From Acidiluteibacter sp965660325 (GTDB lineage: Bacteria > Bacteroidota > Bacteroidia > Flavobacteriales_E > Vicingaceae): 8,011 bases of DNA. A program made the position numbers and the translations under genes. Below the pieces are notes generated by a model. It saw only the letters and a program-made list of their open reading frames with translations, had not been told where the DNA came from and made no database searches. Location: NCBI GenBank assembly GCA_965660325.1, contig CBFHZL010000118.1, positions 1-8,011 on the forward strand, given 5' to 3'. How positions within the stretch are numbered: position 1 is the stretch's first letter; every line of letters begins with the position of its first letter. This document shows positions 1-6,130 of the stretch, piece after piece.

Positions 1-2480
1 GAGCAGGCAGCAGTTCTTTTCAGAACACATACAATGGTGGGCTTTCTGATGGTTTTATACTCAAACTAAATGATGATGGAAGCGAAATAATGTCAGGCAC
101 TTACGTGGGAACCTCAAATTATGATCAAGCCTTTTTCGTAGAGGTTGATCGTTTTGATGGGGTGTACGCATTTGGACACAGCTCAGGAGGCAATTTTCCT
201 GTTTTAAATGCTAATTACTTTAATCAAGGTGCTGGACAGTTTATTATAAAGCTAGACGATAGCCTGTCCACCTCTATTTTTTCAACTACCGTAGGGAGCC
301 GATTAGGAACGGGAAAGATAGACATTACGCCCACTGCATTTCTGGTGGATAAATGTCAAAATATCTACATGGCCGGCTGGGGGAATACGCTAGCTGGAGG
401 GTCGAACACGCAGCCCTTATCGACCCAAATGCCACTTACTCCTGATGCGCTTAAAAGTTCAACTCACGGCTATAATTTCTATTTTATGGTATTATCAAAA
501 GATGCCGAACAGTTAGAATTTGGTTCTTTCTTTGGAGGAACAAATGGCACTAGCGATCATGTTGATGGAGGTACTAGCCGATTTGATGAAAATGGGATAA
601 TTTACCAGTCGGTATGCGCGGATTGCAGAAACAATAATAATTTCCAACTGAGCAATCCACTTTTTCCTGTAAATGTTTCACCCTCTTGCTCAAATGCCTT
701 GTTTAAAATATCGCTAGAGGTATTACCTACAGCAACCATAAGGTATGATGCTGATAGCGTCTGTGTGCCTGCAACCGTAAATTTTGAAACAGAAGTAGGC
801 GCTAATGAATACTTTTATTGGTCGTATGGAAATGGTATTGTAGATTCAGTCAACAAAAATATATCCATCAACTATACCCAGCCCGGTTTATATCCCGTAC
901 AATTAATTGTTGGTGATTCTATTTGCGGATCAACGGATACCACAGTAAAAAACATTTATGTATTTAATGATGATATTCAAGTATTTCCAATAAACGATAC
1001 GGCTATTTGCTTTAACGATAGCCTTACACTTGCCGCCAACTACACAGGAACTGTTCTTGATGTAGTTTGGAGTACAGATAGAAATTTTAGCAATCGGCTT
1101 AACCCAAATGGTGTTTTCACACTGACTACAAAACCAGACACCACTACTCTATTTTATATAAAACTTGTAGGATTAGGTTGTAATCACTACGACACAGTAG
1201 AGGTTATAAGTGACATAGTAAAACCACTCTTTGCGATATCAGATACCGCACTTTGCTCCCCTGCTACTTTTCAATTTTTTGATTTAAGTGAAAATTACGA
1301 CTCCTTGTATTGGGATTTTGGCAATGGAATTAATTCTACGCAGTTTGACCCACGAGTAACATTAAGAACTGCTGGAAAATTTGAAGTAACCCTTAAAGCC
1401 TTCAACTTTGGCTGCAATACCGACTCTACTTACACTGACTCAATTGAAATTTTTCAATCAGTAAAAATTGATAACCTGTTGGATACAGTGGTTTGCAATG
1501 GTGGCGACGTTGTTATAACACCTAACGACAAAGGAACAGCCAACAATTTTCTATGGTCAACTAACTCCAACTTTAGTGACACCATAACCACAACAGAAAC
1601 TCTTTTTATATCCAATATTCAAACAACAAGAGCTTATTATCTAAAAGCAAGTAATGCAAATTGTGATACAACCATCTCATTTGTTATCACCACACCTTCC
1701 TTGACAGTTGACCTCGATAATGAATACCGAAAGTGTGAAAAAGACACGGTTTTAATAGAGGCCATTGTTTCGAGTAGCTCCAGTACCATTAATTACCTCT
1801 GGAGTCCTCAGAGTTTTATTATTGGGTCAGATACAAGTTCGAGCATTTTAATTAGTTCTGATCAGAGCATAACCTACCACCTTGATATGTACACCGACGA
1901 AGGTTGTAGATTTGAAGATTCAGTGGTGGTTTTAGTTAGCCCTCCTGCAGTAAACCAACTATTTCCTACTATTTCTCAAGATACTGCTCCTGTAGGTAAA
2001 TTTGTACTACTAAATTCTGACATTAAAGAACCATTTTTTAACTACTTCTGGGAGCCCGCTTCGCTTGTAGAAACACCCAACAACTCTAGTACACTTGCTC
2101 GTGCTACTTATGATACCTTATATACGCTAACGATTTTTGATGATTCTACAGGCTGCAGTTACAACGGCTCAATGCGACTAGCTGTATATGACAATCAATG
2201 CGCAGAGCCGTTTGTATTTGTGCCCTCAGCGTTTACTCCCAATAATGATGGAAATAATGATGAACTATTTGTGCGTGGCCCTAATATCCAAAGTTTAACC
2301 TTCCAAGTATTTAATAGATGGGGCGAAATGGTTTTTGAAAGCAATGATTTAAATCGCGGATGGGATGGTAAATTTAAAGGAAAGAATGCCCCACCTGCTG
2401 TTTATGCTTATCAACTAAAAGCGGTTTGCTACAATGGTACAACCTACTCTAATAAAGGCGATGTAACCCTAATTCGATAA
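1..2480 (+). CDS. T9SS type B cargo protein with propeller-like and Ig/PKD-like repeats (5' partial)
   Basis: The reading frame is open from base 3, so the ATG at 90 is internal and the true start lies before the window; 825 residues are visible. Bases 3-720 encode repeats of the type DGFILKL, VEVD...GVYAFG and FIIKLDDSL, resembling SBBP-like beta-propeller blades. Bases 726-2190 encode six Ig/PKD-like units; units 1 and 3 carry the PKD-like core WSYGNG or WDFGNG. From 2199 to the stop there is a gliding-motility-associated C-terminal domain (CHU_C/TIGR04131 type) with FTPNNDGNND and FNRWGEMVF motifs, the family known to direct secretion through the T9SS as a type B CTD. The product is therefore inferred to be a large surface or secreted protein, possibly an adhesin. 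No enzymatic motif is seen. The stop is one base before the PorP/SprF-like gene, suggesting co-transcription. Family and secretion route are well supported; the binding target is unknown. Confidence 0.9.
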   Translation, partial: AGSSSFQNTYNGGLSDGFILKLNDDGSEIMSGTYVGTSNYDQAFFVEVDRFDGVYAFGHSSGGNFPVLNANYFNQGAGQFIIKLDDSLSTSIFSTTVGSRLGTGKIDITPTAFLVDKCQNIYMAGWGNTLAGGSNTQPLSTQMPLTPDALKSSTHGYNFYFMVLSKDAEQLEFGSFFGGTNGTSDHVDGGTSRFDENGIIYQSVCADCRNNNNFQLSNPLFPVNVSPSCSNALFKISLEVLPTATIRYDADSVCVPATVNFETEVGANEYFYWSYGNGIVDSVNKNISINYTQPGLYPVQLIVGDSICGSTDTTVKNIYVFNDDIQVFPINDTAICFNDSLTLAANYTGTVLDVVWSTDRNFSNRLNPNGVFTLTTKPDTTTLFYIKLVGLGCNHYDTVEVISDIVKPLFAISDTALCSPATFQFFDLSENYDSLYWDFGNGINSTQFDPRVTLRTAGKFEVTLKAFNFGCNTDSTYTDSIEIFQSVKIDNLLDTVVCNGGDVVITPNDKGTANNFLWSTNSNFSDTITTTETLFISNIQTTRAYYLKASNANCDTTISFVITTPSLTVDLDNEYRKCEKDTVLIEAIVSSSSSTINYLWSPQSFIIGSDTSSSILISSDQSITYHLDMYTDEGCRFEDSVVVLVSPPAVNQLFPTISQDTAPVGKFVLLNSDIKEPFFNYFWEPASLVETPNNSSTLARATYDTLYTLTIFDDSTGCSYNGSMRLAVYDNQCAEPFVFVPSAFTPNNDGNNDELFVRGPNIQSLTFQVFNRWGEMVFESNDLNRGWDGKFKGKNAPPAVYAYQLKAVCYNGTTYSNKGDVTLIR
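726..2190 (+). repeat. Six tandem Ig/PKD-like units with regular cysteine pairs
   Basis: This is a protein-level repeat inside the first gene. The first cysteines of units 1-5 are encoded at 762, 1008, 1254, 1494 and 1734, a period of 80-82 residues. Their second cysteines are at 924, 1179, 1413, 1662 and 1905, that is 53-57 residues after the first. Unit 6 keeps the second cysteine (2154) but has valine where the first is expected (about 1992, in a DTAPVG context matching DTAICF of unit 2). Units 1 and 3 are PKD-like, while units 2 and 4 share a WST..NFS motif. Each pair probably forms a disulfide closing one beta-sandwich; this is inference. Confidence 0.75.
2199..2480 (+). other. Type B T9SS C-terminal sorting domain (CHU_C-like)
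   Basis: This is the last domain of the first gene, about 93 residues. It begins CAEPFVFVPSAFTPNNDG, continues through a hydrophobic strand to FNRWGEMVFES, and ends with GWDG, a YAYQL segment and GDVTLIR. These are hallmarks of the gliding-motility-associated C-terminal domain family. In Flavobacterium johnsoniae SprB, the type B CTD depends on a PorP-like partner, SprF, for secretion. A PorP/SprF homologue is encoded immediately downstream here. Confidence 0.93.
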
Positions 2481-2481
2481 A

Positions 2482-3492
2482 TTGACAAAGAAGGTTTACA
2501 TATTATCAGTATTCCTATTGCTCATTAACTATGTTAGTGGGCAAGACATTCACTTTACACAATATAACCAATCGCCAATTAATTTAAACCCATCGCTCAC
2601 AGGTAATTTCAATGCAAAATATCGGTTGGTAGGAAACTACAGAAACCAATGGAATACGGTCGGGGAAGGTTATTCTACTTATGCATTCTCTGCAGAGGGG
2701 AAAAATTTATTCAACTTGAAACGAATCAGCTATGGCGTGCAATTATTTCAAGATGAGGCAGGTGTTGGAAATTTAATTCAGTCGAATTTTGCATTTAGCC
2801 TAAACTATTCCCAAAACTTAAATTACGACTCTACGCTATCCGTTAGCATAGGAACTGCGCTGTCTTACCAACAATCAAAAATTGACTTGGATAACTTTTC
2901 TTTTGATCGACAGTATATTGGCACCTCCTACAACCCCAACAATCCTACAGGAGAAAATTTTGGCCAAGACCGTTATGCATACTTTAATCCTTCAGTAGGA
3001 ACCCACGTCAATTATGCCATCAACTCGGATAATGCGATAAAAGTTGGAGTAGCCTTTCACAATCTACTACAACCAAAAAATAGCTTTTTTGAAGATGATG
3101 AGCAATTTTTAGAAACGCGTACCACGTTCCACTTCTCATCTACCTTCCTCGCTCACCAAATGCTTGACATACAACCCACCATGCTTTATATGATGCAAGG
3201 AGAAGCACGAGAATTTATCATCGGAACTAACTTTCGATACTATGTTGAAAAAACGAGATATGCACAAAGAGCGCTTACAGGTGGTATCTTTTACAGGAAT
3301 AATGACGCAGCTGCAATTAACTTAGGATTAGAACTTACAAAAACGGCTGTTTCCTTTAGTTATGACATTGTTACATCCGCAATTGCTGAAGCAACCAACC
3401 GTAGGGGAGGATTGGAAATATCAATTGTACACCTCATTAACAATTATAAACCTCATTATAAACGCGGAACGAAGTGTCCAAACTTCATGTAA
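2482..3492 (+). CDS. Type IX secretion system membrane protein, PorP/SprF family
   Basis: This encodes a 336-residue protein of the usual PorP/SprF size. A signal peptide covers about residues 1-20 (MTKK, a hydrophobic run, then VSG before Q). The mature start QDIHFTQYNQSPINLNPSLTG is the typical opening of the family and is followed by alternating segments consistent with an outer-membrane beta-barrel (FAFSLNYSQNL, LSVSIGTALSYQ, IKVGVAFHNLL, FIIGTNFRYYV, GGIFYRNNDAAAINLGLEL). Family members bind T9SS components or serve as cargo-specific partners, as SprF does for SprB; the adjacent type B CTD gene suggests that second role. The start is TTG: an in-frame stop lies at 2470-2472, no ATG or GTG gives a complete signal peptide, and the upstream stop ends at 2480. 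The TAA overlaps the next gene's ATG. Because paralogues are common, no gene symbol is assigned. Confidence 0.92.
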   Translation: MTKKVYILSVFLLLINYVSGQDIHFTQYNQSPINLNPSLTGNFNAKYRLVGNYRNQWNTVGEGYSTYAFSAEGKNLFNLKRISYGVQLFQDEAGVGNLIQSNFAFSLNYSQNLNYDSTLSVSIGTALSYQQSKIDLDNFSFDRQYIGTSYNPNNPTGENFGQDRYAYFNPSVGTHVNYAINSDNAIKVGVAFHNLLQPKNSFFEDDEQFLETRTTFHFSSTFLAHQMLDIQPTMLYMMQGEAREFIIGTNFRYYVEKTRYAQRALTGGIFYRNNDAAAINLGLELTKTAVSFSYDIVTSAIAEATNRRGGLEISIVHLINNYKPHYKRGTKCPNFM

Positions 3493-3494
3493 TG
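3490..3494 (+). other. TAATG stop-start overlap
   Basis: The TAA of the PorP/SprF-like gene (3490-3492) shares its last A with the ATG (3492-3494) of the downstream gene. This junction suits translational coupling by reinitiation. It favours the ATG over the GTG at 3474, which would add six residues (MSKLHV) before a signal peptide that already begins well at MYKYLL. Confidence 0.7.
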
Positions 3495-5324
3495 TATAAG
3501 TACCTACTAACCCTTTTCTGTTGCTTATTTACGCTACTCTCACTGGCTCAAAGTAGAAAACAGGTGATTTATTTAGCTAATAAAGCATATGAAGAGAAAC
3601 AGTTCGTTGCAGTTATTGACCTATTAGAAAATTACGTTGAGACCTACCCTGAAGAAATAGAAAGCGCCTATTTATTGGGTGCTGCTAATTACGAAATAAA
3701 CAACTTTGAACAAGCTGTAAGTCTATTAAAGCCAATTTATAATAAAGATCGCGACAGAAATTACTCCCACACGAGTCTTTTGATTGCTGAAAGTTATCAT
3801 CAACTAGGTAATTATCGATATGCAAAGCGTTATTATCAACGAGCGCTAACCCCCTATAGAAGAAATAGAGAAAGTTTGGAATATCAAAAACTGAAACAGG
3901 CTATTGCATCGGTAGACTTTAGCAGTAAACAAAGAGATAAGTCCTTTAAATTAGAAAATATGGGGACATCGCTTAACACACCGAATGCGGATTATGGGTT
4001 TAATTTAATCTCTGAAAATAGTGGTGTATTTGCTGCTATCAGTGGAGAGGATAACGAAAAAAAGAGTCATATTTATTTGGCAGAAAAGATAGAAGACGCA
4101 TGGCAAAAAACTAAACCATTGACTTTTAATTTAGATGATTCAACAGCTCAAGTTGCTAATCCATATTACGATAACGAAAATAACTTACTCTATTTTAGTA
4201 TATGTGACTCCAATAGGAGGTGTGATATTGCTTACGCTATATTCGACTCAACTAAAAAAATGACTCCAATTACAATTACTTCTATACGTTATCCTGGAGC
4301 ATCAAATACACAACCTTGTGTAGCATCAATTGACGAAAAACCATATTTGCTATTTGCAAGCAGCCGACCCGGGGGATCAGGAGGATTTGATATCTGGGCA
4401 AGTGAAATTAGTGGTGAAAATTATTTGTTGCCAACCAATCTTCCGAGCAATATTAACACCCCGGGAAATGAGATTACACCATTCTATGATAATGATTCAC
4501 TCTACTTTTCTAGTGATTGGAGATTATCTTTTGGAGGCTTTGACGTTTTCAAAGCTAAGATTAGCTTACTTTCTGGCGGCAGTTCTGCTGAGAACTATGT
4601 AGCAATTAACTCTTCTTTGAATGATCTGTATTTTTCCCAATATGAAAATCACTTATTTCTCACCAGTAATCGAGAAGGTGCCATAATTAAAAATAATAGC
4701 TATTGCTGCAATGATGTATTTACATATAAAATAAACCACTTCGAGAAACCCCAAAAAAGCGATTCACTTCAGGACTATTTTCCACTGATACTATACTTTG
4801 ACAATGACGAACCTAAGCCAGGTAAATCTGTAGATATTAGTGCTAAAAATTATTATCAACTCCTAAGAGAATATAAAAAACAACAGCAGAAATACATGTC
4901 TGAAAACAAATCCTCAATAGCAAAACAAGATGATATTGAAGATTTTTTTTATTGGCAATTACCTAAAGAAGAGCAACTAAATAAGCTTTTTGAATACATT
5001 TCTAGACAGCTTAGTGCAGGCGATTCAATAACGCTGACAGTTAGAGGTTTTTCAAGTGCATTAGCAGATGAATCATACAACAAAATTTTAAGCAGTAGAA
5101 GAATAAACAGTTTTACCCAATCCTTAAAAAGCTTTAAAAATGAGATATTCTTACCGTATATTGAAAACAATCAACTAATAATAAATGAAGCTGCTTTGGG
5201 TGAAGTGGAAGATTCAATTAGCTTAAATGATGAAGATGGTATTTATGACATCACATCAATCCTAAATAGAAAGATAGAAATCCAAGCAAAGAGACATCAT
5301 AAAAAAAACCACTCTAATAGATAG
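3492..5324 (+). CDS. TPR / PD40 beta-propeller / OmpA-like envelope protein (PorE-like architecture)
   Basis: This encodes 610 residues from the ATG at 3492. The signal peptide is residues 1-19 (MYKYLL...LSLA before Q), with no clear lipobox. Residues about 25-135 form TPR-like helices (AYEEKQFVAVIDLLENY, AYLLGAANYEINNFEQAV, ESYHQLGNYRYAKRYYQRAL). Residues about 160-415 hold roughly five PD40/WD40-like blades, recognisable by LYFSI, LLFASSRPGGSGGFDIW, LYFSSDWRLSFGGFDVF and LFLTSNREG. Residues about 428-600 are a modified OmpA-like domain opening with ILYFDNDEPKPG, with a long helical insertion, then VRGFSS, SYNKILSSRRIN and RKIEI. TPR, PD40 and OmpA-like domains also occur together in PorE, a T9SS component that contacts peptidoglycan. 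This is probably a paralogue serving the adjacent cargo/PorP pair rather than the core component. The last seven codons lie in a hairpin that looks like a terminator for the opposite strand. Confidence 0.88.
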   Translation: MYKYLLTLFCCLFTLLSLAQSRKQVIYLANKAYEEKQFVAVIDLLENYVETYPEEIESAYLLGAANYEINNFEQAVSLLKPIYNKDRDRNYSHTSLLIAESYHQLGNYRYAKRYYQRALTPYRRNRESLEYQKLKQAIASVDFSSKQRDKSFKLENMGTSLNTPNADYGFNLISENSGVFAAISGEDNEKKSHIYLAEKIEDAWQKTKPLTFNLDDSTAQVANPYYDNENNLLYFSICDSNRRCDIAYAIFDSTKKMTPITITSIRYPGASNTQPCVASIDEKPYLLFASSRPGGSGGFDIWASEISGENYLLPTNLPSNINTPGNEITPFYDNDSLYFSSDWRLSFGGFDVFKAKISLLSGGSSAENYVAINSSLNDLYFSQYENHLFLTSNREGAIIKNNSYCCNDVFTYKINHFEKPQKSDSLQDYFPLILYFDNDEPKPGKSVDISAKNYYQLLREYKKQQQKYMSENKSSIAKQDDIEDFFYWQLPKEEQLNKLFEYISRQLSAGDSITLTVRGFSSALADESYNKILSSRRINSFTQSLKSFKNEIFLPYIENNQLIINEAALGEVEDSISLNDEDGIYDITSILNRKIEIQAKRHHKKNHSNR

Positions 5325-5331
5325 AGTGGTT
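5301..5331 (-). terminator. Intrinsic terminator of the minus-strand gene, overlapping the plus-strand gene end
   Basis: A perfect 9-bp stem (5307-5315 AACCACTCT with 5323-5331 AGAGTGGTT) encloses a 7-base loop. The A-run at 5301-5308 becomes a T-tract directly after the hairpin when read on the minus strand, the form of an intrinsic terminator for the gene at 5447-5947. On the plus strand no T-tract follows (GATATGTTG), so plus-strand termination would be weaker. The hairpin includes the TAG stop (5322-5324) of the plus-strand gene. Confidence 0.8.
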
Positions 5332-5333
5332 GA

Positions 5334-5444
5334 TATGTTGGTATTCATGAAATTACTAAATATTAAAAACCTAAAGCAATTTAGCAGTGCTCATGATAAA
5401 TATTAATAAGTGAAATCCCCTACACTTTTATAAATACCAATATA
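5334..5444. repeat. Long-range inverted repeat filling the convergent intergenic region
   Basis: The arm TTGGTATT (5338-5345) is the exact reverse complement of AATACCAA (5433-5440). Pairing continues outward through one G-U and three A-U pairs to 5334 and 5444, giving about 12 base pairs around an 87-base interior. The interior has an imperfect direct repeat (TCATGA followed by TAAATATTAA, near 5346 and 5391) but no gene, tRNA or open frame that I can support. It could be a folded transcript tail, or chance in AT-rich DNA. Confidence 0.3.
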
Positions 5445-5446
5445 AT

Positions 5447-5947
5447 TTAAAATTGAAATTTTTGAGAAATCTGATCCTGATACTCCTCGTTAAATCGATT
5501 TACATTTTTGGTGTAAGAACTATTATATTGAAACTTTCCTTTACGTTCATTCATCTTTATAATAGTTACCGGAAAATCTGAGTTAAGTACGTAGTTTTTA
5601 TCAATTGGAATTAGTTCACACAAGAAACTAAAATGCGGAACTTTTTTGAAAGGATCTTGAACCTGTGCATTAACGATAAATCTTTTTGTCACATACCCTT
5701 CTTTAACTACTTCTACAGTGTACTTAGAGCCGAGTATTAATTCCACTTCAAAATTTCCAGACTTGGTAGACTTTGTGCTATCAATAATACTGTTACCATT
5801 GTACACGTAAATTCTAGAGTCTTTATTATCTTCAGTCAATAGAAATATTTCGCCCTTCATTTTTAGCGTTTCAACACCTGATGCCAAAACTGAAAAAGAG
5901 AAAAGGATGAAAAATAAGCTTAAGAGTAGCGAATTTGATTTCTTCAT
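5447..5947 (-). CDS. Exported protein with carboxypeptidase-regulatory-like domain, function unknown
   Basis: This encodes 166 residues starting MKKSNS, with a signal peptide of about 22 residues ending VLA before SG; no lipobox cysteine follows, so a soluble periplasmic or secreted protein is expected. Residues about 28-97 resemble a small beta-sandwich of the carboxypeptidase-regulatory (CarboxypepD_reg/transthyretin-like) type: KMKGEIFL, then IYVYNG, STKSGNFEVELILGSKYTVE and KEGYVTKRFIV. The C-terminal part (PHFSFLCELIP, FPVTIIKMNERKGKFQYN, then a basic and polar tail) resembles uncharacterised Bacteroidota proteins often annotated as hypothetical. No catalytic residues are seen. The gene converges on the OmpA-like gene, ends 115 bases before a minus-strand terminator hairpin, and diverges from the large adhesin-like gene at 6131. 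It may be a single-gene transcription unit. No Shine-Dalgarno sequence precedes the ATG. Confidence 0.8.
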   Translation of the reverse strand: MKKSNSLLLSLFFILFSFSVLASGVETLKMKGEIFLLTEDNKDSRIYVYNGNSIIDSTKSTKSGNFEVELILGSKYTVEVVKEGYVTKRFIVNAQVQDPFKKVPHFSFLCELIPIDKNYVLNSDFPVTIIKMNERKGKFQYNSSYTKNVNRFNEEYQDQISQKFQF

Positions 5948-6012
5948 TGGGTCAATTTTTAGAGTTTAGATAGTACAAATATTAGGCTACTGTTGGGAAA
6001 AAATTTAATAGA

Positions 6013-6049
6013 TGAACCTATTTTGGTTCAATTAGGTAATTAACCTATT
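6013..6049. repeat. Clustered inverted and direct repeats in the divergent intergenic region
   Basis: TGAACC (6013-6018) pairs with GGTTCA (6025-6030) across a 6-base loop. TAGGT (6033-6037) pairs with ACCTA (6043-6047) across AATTA. A larger imperfect palindrome runs from 6025 to 6045 (GGTTcAATTA, GG, TAATTAACC, with one unpaired C). AACCTATT also occurs twice directly, at 6015-6022 and 6042-6049, 27 bases apart. The cluster lies between two divergent starts and upstream of the predicted promoter at 6068-6099, so a regulator-binding site is possible but unproven. Confidence 0.4.
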
Positions 6050-6067
6050 CAGTGATACCATTTAAAA

Positions 6068-6099
6068 CTTGAATTTTTGGATTATAAAGAGTAATTTCG
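6068..6099 (+). promoter_or_regulatory. Predicted Bacteroidota-type promoter for the adhesin-like gene
   Basis: A TTG at 6069-6071 is followed after 20 bases by TAATTTCG (6092-6099), close to the Bacteroidota -7 consensus TAnnTTTG with one mismatch. Spacing fits the usual -33/-7 arrangement. Transcription would start near 6106, giving an AT-rich leader of about 25 bases before the ATG at 6131. No Shine-Dalgarno sequence is visible in it, which is normal for the phylum. Confidence 0.4.
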
Positions 6100-6130
6100 A
6101 CGTTCTTATTTATAAACTAAACTGTAAATT

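Noticed and set aside
90..92. ATG as the start of the first gene
   Set aside because: The frame is open upstream to base 3 and encodes further propeller-like sequence (GGLSDGFILKLNDDGSE), so this methionine is internal; no signal peptide follows it.
3474..3491. GTG at 3474 as the start of the TPR/PD40/OmpA-like gene
   Set aside because: The ATG at 3492 forms a TAATG coupling junction and starts a cleaner signal peptide.
4330..4602. Plus-strand open frame of 90 codons
   Set aside because: It lies wholly within the PD40 region of the larger gene in another frame and has no recognisable protein features.
4949..5170. Minus-strand open frame of 73 codons
   Set aside because: It is antisense to the OmpA-like coding region, with hydrophobic composition explained by reverse-reading AT-rich codons; no promoter or family match is evident.
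5371..5384. Short hairpin CTAAA-GCAA-TTTAG as a plus-strand terminator
   Set aside because: The stem is only five mostly A-T pairs and no T-tract follows.
5976..5983. Possible -7 element (AATATTTG on the minus strand) for the small exported-protein gene
   Set aside because: It is one base off TAnnTTTG and well placed, about 30 bases before the ATG, but no TTG lies at the expected -33 distance; too weak to list.
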